NCBI GenBank assembly: GCA_965230565.1
Contig: CBDDLH010000016.1
Location: forward strand, 310,001 to 374,000
Length of the DNA stretch: 64,000 nucleotides
Reading direction: 5' to 3'
Source of the DNA: BCD1 sp965230565
Lineage (GTDB): Bacteria; Bacteroidota; Bacteroidia; Chitinophagales; Saprospiraceae
This document shows, piece after piece, positions 56,588 to 64,000 of this stretch. Every line of letters starts with the position of its first letter. Positions within the stretch are counted from its first letter, which is position 1. A program made the translations under genes and the position numbers. The notes under the pieces were generated by a model that saw nothing but the letters and a program-made list of their open reading frames with translations, was not told the origin of the DNA and searched no databases.

Positions 56588-57337
56588 TTATTCAAAAAAC
56601 CAAAGTTTAATGGCCATAATAAAAATGGCCGCCAATAAGATTCGTTTAATCCAGACATCTCCTTTTTTAATGGAAAAGGCACTGCCAAGCCAGCCTCCAG
56701 TTGCACTGCCAATAGCTAAAATTAATCCTGCCTCCCAATCAATAACATCCTTAATAATAAATACAACTAATGCAGCCACTGTATAAACTAATGCAACAAG
56801 GACTTTTATGCTATTTGTTTTCACCAATGAAAACCTGTTAATTTTGATCAACGATAACATCATAATAAAACCAACGCCCGCATGCAGAAAACCACCATAT
56901 ATCCCTACAAAGAAAAATGCCACAAATCCCAACAATCTATATTTACCCTCAATTCGTTCTAATGGACTGGACTCAAATGAAGGATTTATCAGGATCAAAA
57001 CGGCTACCACCAACATTACGATTGATAATATCCTGTTAAACAACTGTTCTGGAATGTCTACAGCCAATTGGGCACCGATAATAGCACCTCCCAGGGCTAT
57101 TAAACTTAAATAAATGCCATATGACCCGGCAGACACTTTATTTTTTGTAAAATTAGAAACGGATACTATATTCTGTGCCAATAGGCCAACCCGGTTTGAA
57201 GCATTGGCTACGGTTGGAGGTATGCCTAAAAAAATCATTACCGGAAGTGTTATTAAGGATCCACCTCCTGCCACAACATTTATAAAACCTGCAACAGCTC
57301 CTGAAATAATGAGGATAATATATTCTGTAATGCTCAT
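56588..57337 (-). CDS. TSUP-family (TauE/SafE) membrane permease
   Basis: A 249-aa membrane protein with about eight helices and the family's repeated motif (GAVAGFINVVAGGGSLITLPVM and IYGGFLHAGVGFIMML). TauE/SafE proteins export sulfite, sulfoacetate or other small anions. No sulfur genes are near; it is placed 16 bases before the PL6 gene and after eda. An organic-anion role in alginate catabolism is possible but unproven. Confidence 0.85.
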   Translation of the reverse strand: MSITEYIILIISGAVAGFINVVAGGGSLITLPVMIFLGIPPTVANASNRVGLLAQNIVSVSNFTKNKVSAGSYGIYLSLIALGGAIIGAQLAVDIPEQLFNRILSIVMLVVAVLILINPSFESSPLERIEGKYRLLGFVAFFFVGIYGGFLHAGVGFIMMLSLIKINRFSLVKTNSIKVLVALVYTVAALVVFIIKDVIDWEAGLILAIGSATGGWLGSAFSIKKGDVWIKRILLAAIFIMAIKLWFFE

Positions 57338-57381
57338 ATGTTGGAGCAGTCCATTAATTATTTAGTTCAATGAAAAACCAT

Positions 57382-58059
57382 TCAGGAGTTTTCACTCCTT
57401 ATTTCTTTGATCAACTCAAGTGAATCACGAACTTTGATTTTTAAAATTCCGAATTCTTCGTTCTTTAAGATATCTTTTGAGATCATCTGTGAACCCATTC
57501 CAACACAAAACGCACCGGCCTTAAACCACTTCTCCAGGTTTTCACGATCAGGAGAAACGCCACCAGTAGGCATTATATTCGTCCATGGCTGGGGGCCCTT
57601 AATGGCTTTAATAAATCCCGGGCCATAAATTCCACCTGGGAACAGTTTTACAATTTCACATCCCAATTCCTCAGCTTTTGCGATCTCGGTAAGGCTGCCA
57701 CAACCTGAAGACCATAAAACCTTTTTGCGGTTACAAACAATGGCTATATCTTGTCTAAAAACCGGCGTAACCACAAAATTAGCTCCTAATTGAAGGTAAA
57801 GACTCGCAGTCCCGCCATCAGTAACCGAGCCTACTCCTAAAATAAGATCAGGCAAATGTCTCTCTGCATATTTATTCAGTTCTCTGAAAACCTCATGTGC
57901 ATAGTCACCTCTGTTTGTAAACTCCAGCAACCTGGCTCCACCTTCATATATCGATTTAAGTACCTTTTTTCCAATTTCAATATCAGGATGGTAAAAAAGA
58001 GGGACTAGTCCTGTTTCATGCATGGTTTTTGCAACATCAATTCTTGAAAATCTGGCCAT
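57382..58059 (-). CDS. eda: 2-keto-3-deoxy-6-phosphogluconate aldolase
   Basis: A 225-aa class I aldolase that splits KDPG into pyruvate and glyceraldehyde-3-phosphate. The Schiff-base Lys138 is in CEIVKLFPGG and the catalytic Glu46 in LLEFTNRGD; the phosphate site is PTGGV. It follows kdgK by 15 bases, completing the lower alginate pathway. Confidence 0.92.
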   Translation of the reverse strand: MARFSRIDVAKTMHETGLVPLFYHPDIEIGKKVLKSIYEGGARLLEFTNRGDYAHEVFRELNKYAERHLPDLILGVGSVTDGGTASLYLQLGANFVVTPVFRQDIAIVCNRKKVLWSSGCGSLTEIAKAEELGCEIVKLFPGGIYGPGFIKAIKGPQPWTNIMPTGGVSPDRENLEKWFKAGAFCVGMGSQMISKDILKNEEFGILKIKVRDSLELIKEIRSENS

Positions 58060-58074
58060 TTTAATTTATTTTAA

Positions 58075-59112
58075 TTAACGACTTACGCGCCCACTGGCAT
58101 CACCTTGCATTAATTTTTCAACTTCATCTACCGTAACGAGATTGGCATCCCCGTAAATAGTGTGTTTAAGGCATGACGCTGCTACTGCAAAATTCAAGGC
58201 TCTTTGATCATCCTGTTCATAATTCAGCAAACCATATATCAGGCCTCCCATGAAACTATCTCCACCCCCTACTCTATCCACAATATGGGTAATCTGGTAG
58301 GTTGGAGCATGGAATAATTTTTGCCCATTGTAAAGGACTCCGGACCAGGAATTATGTGATGCACTAATGGATCCCCGCAATGTGATAATCACTTTTTTGC
58401 ATCTTGGAAACTTCTGCATCAATTGCTGGCAAACAGAAATGTAGGCGGCAGCGTCAATAGTTTCCCCCTGGGTTACATCTACCCCCTCCGGATGAATGTC
58501 AAAATGCTTCTCAGCATCTTCTTCGTTCCCCAGAATCACATCACAACCAGCGACGAGTTCAGGCATAATCTCAGCTGGAGATTTACCATACTTCCATAAA
58601 TTCTTTCGGTAGTTCAAGTCGGTTGAAACGGTAACCCCTAATTTATTAGCAGCCTGGATAGCTTCTAAACAAGCATCAGCAGCACCTTGTGAAATGGCAG
58701 GGGTAATTCCAGTCCAGTGAAACCATTGGGCATCCTTAAGTACTTCTTCCCAATCGATCATTCCTGGTTGAATTGTGGACATAGCTGAGTGAGCACGATC
58801 ATAAACAACTTTACTACCTCTGCTCACCGCTCCAATCTCAAGGAAATATATACCTAATCTTTCTCCTCCACGGACTATATGATCTGTACCGACATTACGC
58901 TTTCTCATTTCCATCAAGGCACAATCACCGATATCATTGGCCGGCAATCTGGTAATAAAATCTACAGGAACACCATAATTAGCCAGGGAAACTGCAACAT
59001 TGCTTTCTCCTCCACCATAAACCACATCAAAAGAACTCGTCTGAGAAAATCTACGCATACCCGGAGGAGTCAAACGCAACATGATCTCTCCAAACGTAAC
59101 TACTTTTTTCAT
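58075..59112 (-). CDS. kdgK: 2-keto-3-deoxygluconate kinase
   Basis: A 345-aa PfkB-family kinase. FGEIMLRLTPPGMRRF and VYGGGESNVAVSLANYG at the N-terminus and DRVGGGDSFMGGLIYG (catalytic Asp) at the C-terminus are typical of KDG kinases. It converts KDG, from DEH reduction, to KDPG for the adjacent aldolase. A 12-bp perfect hairpin precedes the gene, so it may start a separate or attenuated transcript. Confidence 0.9.
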   Translation of the reverse strand: MKKVVTFGEIMLRLTPPGMRRFSQTSSFDVVYGGGESNVAVSLANYGVPVDFITRLPANDIGDCALMEMRKRNVGTDHIVRGGERLGIYFLEIGAVSRGSKVVYDRAHSAMSTIQPGMIDWEEVLKDAQWFHWTGITPAISQGAADACLEAIQAANKLGVTVSTDLNYRKNLWKYGKSPAEIMPELVAGCDVILGNEEDAEKHFDIHPEGVDVTQGETIDAAAYISVCQQLMQKFPRCKKVIITLRGSISASHNSWSGVLYNGQKLFHAPTYQITHIVDRVGGGDSFMGGLIYGLLNYEQDDQRALNFAVAASCLKHTIYGDANLVTVDEVEKLMQGDASGRVSR

Positions 59113-59142
59113 CTGTTTGAAAATTTAGTAAATTTTTAAAAT

Positions 59143-59175
59143 GAAGTGATTGCCATTTCACAAGGCAATCACTTC
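59143..59175 (-). terminator. Hairpin between the SDR gene and kdgK
   Basis: GAAGTGATTGCC (59143-59154) is perfectly inverted at 59164-59175 with a 9-base loop. On the minus strand it is followed by an AT-rich tail (ATTTTAAAAATTT) rather than a pure T-run. It could be a partial terminator or an mRNA-stabilising stem that sets different levels for the two halves of the alginate locus. Confidence 0.55.
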
Positions 59176-59254
59176 GGTTTTCACAAACTATTATCATAAA
59201 AAAATCACATGTTTAAAGCAATTCGGGCTTATTTGCATGTTTCCAAAATCAAGT

Positions 59255-60010
59255 TTAGGAAAAAGCCAAACCTCCATTAATATCCAAATTGGCTCCTGTG
59301 ATAAATGACGCCTGATCGGAGGCCAGATAGGCAACCAGGTCGGCAACCTCTTCGGCGCTGCCTTCTCTTCTCAAAGGGGTACCTGAGGCAACCTTTTTCC
59401 TAACTTCATCCTTGGTGAAGTCATCGTGAAACTTTGTACCAATCAGACCAGGGCAAACTGCATTGACCCTGATACCTTTAGGCCCAAGTTCTTTGGCCAT
59501 AGCCCTGGTAAACGTAGTTATAGCACCTTTAGAAGAAGCATACAAAGAAGATCCGCCGCCGCCGCCATCTCTTGCTGCCAGGGAAGAAAGATTAATTATA
59601 GAGCTCCCTTCACTCATTAGAGGCTCAAAGGCCTGCATGACAAAAACTGTAGATTTGAAGTTTACATTCATTACCAAGTCATAAAAAGACTCTTCGAACT
59701 CCTGTAGTGTTTTTCTTGCAAAAAGACCACCTGCATTATTTACAAGAATGTCTACCTTATTTCCAAAAGCTTCCACAGTTTTAGCTTTTAGTATTTGAAT
59801 ATCATCAAGATTTGATACATCTGCTTTTACAGCGATAGCTTCACCTCCCAAAGATTTTATCTCATTCACGGTTTCCAATGCTCCGGATTCGGAGTTATAA
59901 TAATTCACAACAACCTTTGCTCCACCTTTGGCCAGGATTATCGAAATCGCCCTACCTATGTCTCTGGCACCTCCGGTTACAACTGCTACTTTTCCAATAA
60001 GCTTATTCAT
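59255..60010 (-). CDS. SDR-family oxidoreductase, candidate DEH reductase
   Basis: A 251-aa short-chain dehydrogenase. The cofactor loop is TGGARDIGRAI, then LVNNAGG, the catalytic Ser-Tyr-Lys with YASSKGA, and KELGPKGIRVNAVCPG. In alginate loci one SDR reduces 4-deoxy-5-hexoseulose uronate (DEH) to KDG with NAD(P)H. This is one of two adjacent SDRs; which is the DEH reductase cannot be decided by eye. Confidence 0.85.
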   Translation of the reverse strand: MNKLIGKVAVVTGGARDIGRAISIILAKGGAKVVVNYYNSESGALETVNEIKSLGGEAIAVKADVSNLDDIQILKAKTVEAFGNKVDILVNNAGGLFARKTLQEFEESFYDLVMNVNFKSTVFVMQAFEPLMSEGSSIINLSSLAARDGGGGGSSLYASSKGAITTFTRAMAKELGPKGIRVNAVCPGLIGTKFHDDFTKDEVRKKVASGTPLRREGSAEEVADLVAYLASDQASFITGANLDINGGLAFS

Positions 60011-60029
60011 TTTAGTTATACTTTTTCTG

Positions 60030-60791
60030 TTAGATACCTAATCCTTGACCTCCCGTTACCTGAATAGTCTCCGCAGTTAAAAAACCAGCACTTTCACTTG
60101 CCAGAAAAGAAACTACAGAAGCTACATCTTCAGGTTGTCCTAATCGACCCAACAGAATATTATTTTTCCAGGAAGCAAAAACTTCTGGTTTTGTGGATTT
60201 AATTTGCTGATGAAAATCCGTGTCGATTGTACCCGGGGAGACTGCATTGACGCGGATGCCGTATTCCGCTAAATCTTTGGCAAGGGCTCTGGTCAGTGTA
60301 TGTACAGCGGCTTTTGAAGCTCCATAGACACCTGCACCCGGGCCTCCTGCATTCCAGCCTGCAATGGAGGTATAATTAATAATACTGGGATTATCTCCTT
60401 TCTTAAGATAAGGGATAGCTGCTCTGGTCACAAAAAAGGCAGAATCGAGATTCAAAGCCATCACGGACCTGTAAAACTCGGTCGTCATATCTTCAAATCT
60501 GGATCGACCTCCAAGACCACCTGCATTATTGACCAATACATCTATTTTGCCATACTTTTCTCCAATGGTCTTTATTTTTTTGTTGACCAATTCTTCATTA
60601 GTAACGTCGAAGCCGTAGTATTCGGCAGAAATGCCTTCCTGACGTAATTCCTCGACTCGTTCAGCTCCCTGTTCATCAGCAATACCATTTAGTATTACCG
60701 TAAATCCATCTTGTCCAAGTCTTTTGGCAACAGCAAATCCTATACCACCTGTAGCTCCTGTTATGATCGCTATTTTTCTCTTTTGATCCAT
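60030..60791 (-). CDS. SDR-family oxidoreductase, candidate DEH reductase
   Basis: A 253-aa short-chain dehydrogenase with TGATGGIGFAV, VLVNNAGGLGG, YGASKAAV and GIRVNAVSPGTIDTDFHQQ. It is related to but clearly distinct from the next gene, 19 bases away. Being directly downstream of the hexuronate transporter and KdgF genes it is a good DEH reductase candidate; the pair could differ in cofactor (NADH versus NADPH) or substrate. Confidence 0.85.
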   Translation of the reverse strand: MDQKRKIAIITGATGGIGFAVAKRLGQDGFTVILNGIADEQGAERVEELRQEGISAEYYGFDVTNEELVNKKIKTIGEKYGKIDVLVNNAGGLGGRSRFEDMTTEFYRSVMALNLDSAFFVTRAAIPYLKKGDNPSIINYTSIAGWNAGGPGAGVYGASKAAVHTLTRALAKDLAEYGIRVNAVSPGTIDTDFHQQIKSTKPEVFASWKNNILLGRLGQPEDVASVVSFLASESAGFLTAETIQVTGGQGLGI

Positions 60792-60866
60792 AATTAATTT
60801 TGTTTGTAAGAGTTTATTATCGAAAGCAAAAGAAGTTCATTATGTGCTTTCTTTTTTTAATTTGAT

Positions 60867-62171
60867 TTAATTGTTCAATGGTTTCAAAGGTTCAATTTTA
60901 GGGCACAAGACCCAAACACTGGCAAGTGCAATAACTCCTAATGCCGCACCAATGATAAAAGCTGGGGTATAATTTCCACCCATTGTCAGCCAGGGCACTA
61001 GGTAGGTCAATCCTGCTGCTGTCAATTTAGCTCCCATTCCCGCAAACCCTGCAAGTGTACCAACTGTTTTGCCGCCAAAGAAATCACTTGGCAACGTTTG
61101 GACATTCCCAATAGCAGTTTGAAAACCGAATAATATCACCGCCATCAAAAGTACCGCTGTTACCGGTCCTCCCGGATTTGACATGGCCAGCAAAGTCGGC
61201 AACATGACCACACAACCAAGTGTAATGACCAGTTTTCGGGTTCTGTCCACAGTCCAGCCTGCCTTAATACGGTTTTGTGCCAATAGCCCGCCAAACCAGG
61301 CACCCAGCATGGCTCCTACATAAGGCACCCACCCGTAAATACCTATCGTTTTTACATCCATACCATAGACTTCAGACAGGTAAATCGGAATCCAAAAGAC
61401 AAACAACCACCATATAGGATCAATTGCTGCAGATGCAATGATGACACCCCAGCTTTGTTTCCGAGACAACATCTCACCCGTCGACGGATTGTAGCCTTCA
61501 TCGAAGTCACCATCTTTGTTTTTATCCTGATTTTGCTGACCGGTCAAAATGTATTCGCGCTCTTCATCTGTTATCCAGGGGTGTGATTTTGGAGGTGACT
61601 TTACCAAAATCAGCCAGGGGATAAGCCATAATAAACCGGTAAGCCCAACCAGGATAAAGATCATTTTCCAACTAAACAAAATGGTCAGAAAGGCTATGAG
61701 TGGAATGGAAATAATACCTCCGATGGCAGCACCGGAGTTAAAAATTCCCTGAGCCAAGGCTCGTTCTTTTGTCGGGAACCATTCGGCATTTCCTTTCGTG
61801 GCTCCGGGCCAGTTTCCAGCTTCGGCAACACCCAATATGGAGCGAAATATCCCAAAGCTAAGTAATCCTTGTGCTACTGAATGGAGGGCTGTTGCAAAGG
61901 ACCAGACACCAATGGACAATACAAAGCCTAACCGGGTGCCGATCCAATCAAAAATCCTTCCGAAAATGGCCTGTCCAAAAGCATAGGAGAAGACAAATAT
62001 TGCAGAAATAATGGCATATATCTCCTTACGCTCATCTTCCGTATTATCTGGATAGAGGTCTACAGCAATTTCCGGCCAAAGCACACTAAGAGATTGACGG
62101 TCGATATAGTTGATAATGGTTGCAATAGCGATTAGGGCAATTACCCACCATCTTAATCCTTTTAATTTCAT
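60867..62171 (-). CDS. MFS hexuronate transporter (ACS/ExuT type)
   Basis: A 434-aa MFS transporter of the anion:cation symporter family, with INYIDRQSLSVLWPEIAVDL in helix 1, GVAEAGNWPGATKGNAEWFPTKERALAQGIFNSGAAIGG in helices 4-5 and an acidic central loop (about residues 205-228). Members import hexuronates, glucarate and, in alginate loci, DEH or unsaturated uronate across the inner membrane. Confidence 0.9.
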   Translation of the reverse strand: MKLKGLRWWVIALIAIATIINYIDRQSLSVLWPEIAVDLYPDNTEDERKEIYAIISAIFVFSYAFGQAIFGRIFDWIGTRLGFVLSIGVWSFATALHSVAQGLLSFGIFRSILGVAEAGNWPGATKGNAEWFPTKERALAQGIFNSGAAIGGIISIPLIAFLTILFSWKMIFILVGLTGLLWLIPWLILVKSPPKSHPWITDEEREYILTGQQNQDKNKDGDFDEGYNPSTGEMLSRKQSWGVIIASAAIDPIWWLFVFWIPIYLSEVYGMDVKTIGIYGWVPYVGAMLGAWFGGLLAQNRIKAGWTVDRTRKLVITLGCVVMLPTLLAMSNPGGPVTAVLLMAVILFGFQTAIGNVQTLPSDFFGGKTVGTLAGFAGMGAKLTAAGLTYLVPWLTMGGNYTPAFIIGAALGVIALASVWVLCPKIEPLKPLNN

Positions 62172-62215
62172 TTTGTTCTGTTTTATTTGAAATCCCTCAA
62201 TTAATGGGCGGCCAT

Positions 62216-62566
62216 TTAGTAATCCAAAAAGTCATCTCTTTTCGGACTAAATACATCAATCAGTTGCCCGGCCTTTAAACAAGTACAACCGTGCATGACC
62301 ATTGGCGGAATATAATACGAATCGCCTCCTTTAATAATCTTTACCTGGTCACCGATTGTCATTTCAAATTCGCCGCTTTGCACATAAGTCACCTGCGAAT
62401 GATGATGATTGTGCATAGCACCAACACCTCCCACTTTGAAATCGGCAACGACGAGCATGATTTTATCATCGAATCCGTGAATTTGTCGCCGTAAAAGCGG
62501 GTCAACTTGTTCCCATTCTTGTTCTTCTGCGAAAAAAAATTCTTTGCTGTGTTCTGGTACACTCAT
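62216..62566 (-). CDS. kdgF: KdgF-type cupin
   Basis: A 116-aa single-domain cupin. The metal ligands are His52 and His54 with Gln58 in MHNHHHSQVTYV and a later histidine in PPMVMHGCTC, and the end LIDVFSPKRDDFLDY is typical of KdgF. KdgF catalyses opening of 4,5-unsaturated uronates to the linear ketone (DEH), bridging the lyases and the SDR reductases. It is 44 bases upstream of the transporter gene. Confidence 0.9.
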   Translation of the reverse strand: MSVPEHSKEFFFAEEQEWEQVDPLLRRQIHGFDDKIMLVVADFKVGGVGAMHNHHHSQVTYVQSGEFEMTIGDQVKIIKGGDSYYIPPMVMHGCTCLKAGQLIDVFSPKRDDFLDY

Positions 62567-62652
62567 TTGTTTTAATTTTCAATTGTTATTAATTTTCAAT
62601 TTCAGCTTTTAATGAAATCACCAAGTTTTTATTTTGAACTAAAAATTTTCTC

Positions 62653-64000
62653 CTATTGATCAGGAGCTGTACCCGCCCCAATCGTTGCCTCTCTAAACCA
62701 AACTTCAGTATAACTCCCATTTTCATATTGCTTTGTCAAATCTCCGTTATAAACTTCTGCCCCGGTACACCAAATCATATTCAATGCAGGGTCTTTGCCA
62801 TTCGATTGATTATAAGCACCTTGTTTGAAATAATTCAATTCACCGGCATAGGCATTTTCCCGCTCCACGCCATCTTGACCGACTGGCACAAATAATTGCT
62901 TTGTCTGCTCAGGAATATCATCCTTTTTGGTGTATTGTGATTGTATCAGATTTTTAGTAAATGTTTTAGTTTCGTGACCTTCACTTGTAAACGTAAGATG
63001 CATAATACCCTCATAGACATTGATTTCATAGCTAAACTCCTCGCCTAACTCAATCCCATTTTCAGGTTCTTCAGGATAGTCAGACGAACCTGACCCAACG
63101 ACAGACATATCGTAACCCCAAACCGGATAGGAATAATCCCATCTGCCGGAATTGTCATCACCTGCTGTATTGATTTCATAATTCCAAAAAACAGAACCTT
63201 TTTTGTGGCCAGGGAATTTTTTGTAGAAGATTTTACAAGGTTCATTTTCATGACCTTCTCCGCTATGAATTTGTCCGATCACTGTCGAATAGGAAGCTGC
63301 AACTCTTGCATCACCGGAAGTTGAAACATGCATGAATTTTACAGGTGCCCGTTAATTTACCTCCTTGTTCAGGTGTCCATTCCCTTTTTTCATGTAACTC
63401 AGTTCTTGTATTACTGGAGTTTTTTGAAGTGACTCCGGAGTTTGGTGTTTTATAAACTACCCAACGCATGGTGCCATCAATTACGGTATAGAAAAAATCT
63501 TTATGTTCGAACTCAATCAGATTCTCAACATGTGTTCCATCCCCCATTAACATTTTAAATTTATCCATAAAAGGAATAACCTCATGCGGGTAAACAGTTT
63601 TCTTACTTAAGCCATCATTAGCTTGGAAATACCCCTCATTCGATACAGCATCATCGCTGACATAGATACTTGCCTCTTTAAACCAAACTTCAGCATAGTT
63701 TCCATCTGCATATTGTTTTTGAATATCACCACCATGGGTTTCGGCACCGGAACACCAGACTTTATTTACCACAGGGTCTTTTCCGTTCGTTTGATTGTAG
63801 CAGCCCTGTTTGAAAAACAGTCCTTCACCTGTGTAAGCATTTTTTCGTTCTACTCCGTCTTGGCCAATTGGCACAAACAGTTTTCGAACTTGTTCAGGCA
63901 TATCAGCCTTTGTGGTATATTCTGATTGGATTAAATTTTTTGTAAATGATTTGGTTTCATGCCCTTCACTCATGAATTTTAAAGTCATTATGCCATCCTT
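62653..64000 (-). CDS. Tandem-module PL7 alginate lyase (partial, frame-broken)
   Basis: Two PL7 catalytic modules lie in tandem. The first enters from beyond the right edge (open to base 64000) and shows its C-terminal part with FFKQGCYNQ. The second has RTELHEKREW, GQIHSG and YFKQGAYNQ, all three PL7 motifs. The frame breaks inside module 2: the upstream frame ends KLTGTCKIHACFNFR with a stop at 63311, while the true continuation HVSTSGDARVAASYS is in another frame from 63333. Removing one base at 63334 restores it. The protein ends soon after module 2, without a T9SS domain. The modules are roughly 70% alike by eye over the shared stretch, so they arose by duplication. Confidence 0.85.

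Noticed and set aside
1..64000. tRNA, rRNA, CRISPR arrays, integrases, attachment sites and origins
   Set aside because: Looked for on both strands by eye; none was recognised. Absence of weak or degenerate cases is not proven.

Overview
The window looks like a chromosomal segment of a marine member of the Bacteroidota, plausibly Saprospiria or Cytophagia; placement below phylum is a guess. The signs are many secreted glycan-degrading enzymes and lipoproteins, C-terminal type IX secretion (T9SS) sorting domains, a TonB-dependent receptor, phylum-type promoters (TAnnTTTG at -7, TTTG near -33), almost no Shine-Dalgarno sequences, and alginate and fructan catabolic genes. I found no rRNA, tRNA or CRISPR.

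Layout. 0-7 kb (+): CutC, a GH2 beta-mannosidase, a START-domain protein, a SnoaL/NTF2-like protein and a GH33 sialidase. 7.08-7.43 kb: a MITE-like element with 26-bp terminal inverted repeats. 7.5-9.6 kb (-): TonB receptor and a 51-aa membrane protein. 9.6-18.1 kb: a divergent locus with two ATP-grasp-type ligases and an AstE/AspA-type hydrolase on one arm, and arginine decarboxylase, a GNAT-nitrilase fusion, agmatinase and a deoxyhypusine-synthase homologue on the other. 18.2-21.4 kb: two small charged proteins, a probable small RNA, a DksA/TraR-like protein and an OmpR-type two-component system. 21.5-24.1 kb: a T9SS-exported metallopeptidase-like protein. 24.1-30.3 kb (-): MarR-controlled RND efflux operon. 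30.4-34.3 kb: polysaccharide deacetylase, HGSNAT-like acyltransferase, GH9. 34.3-36.9 kb: TlpA-like lipoprotein, about 1 kb of AT-rich DNA and an orphan secreted protein. 36.9-40.8 kb (-): fructan operon (GH32, MFS, fructokinase). 40.8-46.8 kb: HAD phosphatase, lysA, ECF sigma factor with a membrane protein and TonB-domain protein, CocE-type hydrolase. 46.9-64 kb (-): SLC13 and NRAMP-like transporters, then an alginate locus (heparinase-fold lyase, PL7, PL6, Eda, KdgK, two SDRs, hexuronate MFS, KdgF, tandem PL7), running off the right edge.

How the genes work together. The alginate locus covers the whole route: PL7/PL6 depolymerise alginate, the heparinase-fold lyase releases unsaturated monouronate, KdgF linearises it to DEH, an SDR reduces DEH to KDG, and KdgK and Eda yield pyruvate and glyceraldehyde-3-phosphate. 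The polyamine arm would turn arginine into agmatine, putrescine and probably homospermidine.

Most notable find. Six promoters between 13.1 and 19.1 kb carry the same 11-bp-spaced direct repeat (TTCARAWTTWN then TTCAGAATTNN), usually at one fixed distance from the -7 element. They head both arms of the polyamine/ATP-grasp locus, two small-protein genes, a roughly 110-nt terminator-ended RNA and the DksA/TraR-like gene. An OmpR-family two-component system lies immediately downstream. This looks like an undescribed local regulon.

Caution. Nine single-base frame breaks split otherwise intact genes (near 4888, 5344, 8303, 15134, 15915, 20500, 21500, 30936 and 63334). Each is repaired by one indel, and several sit in homopolymers, so sequencing or assembly error is the likelier explanation than nine pseudogenes.
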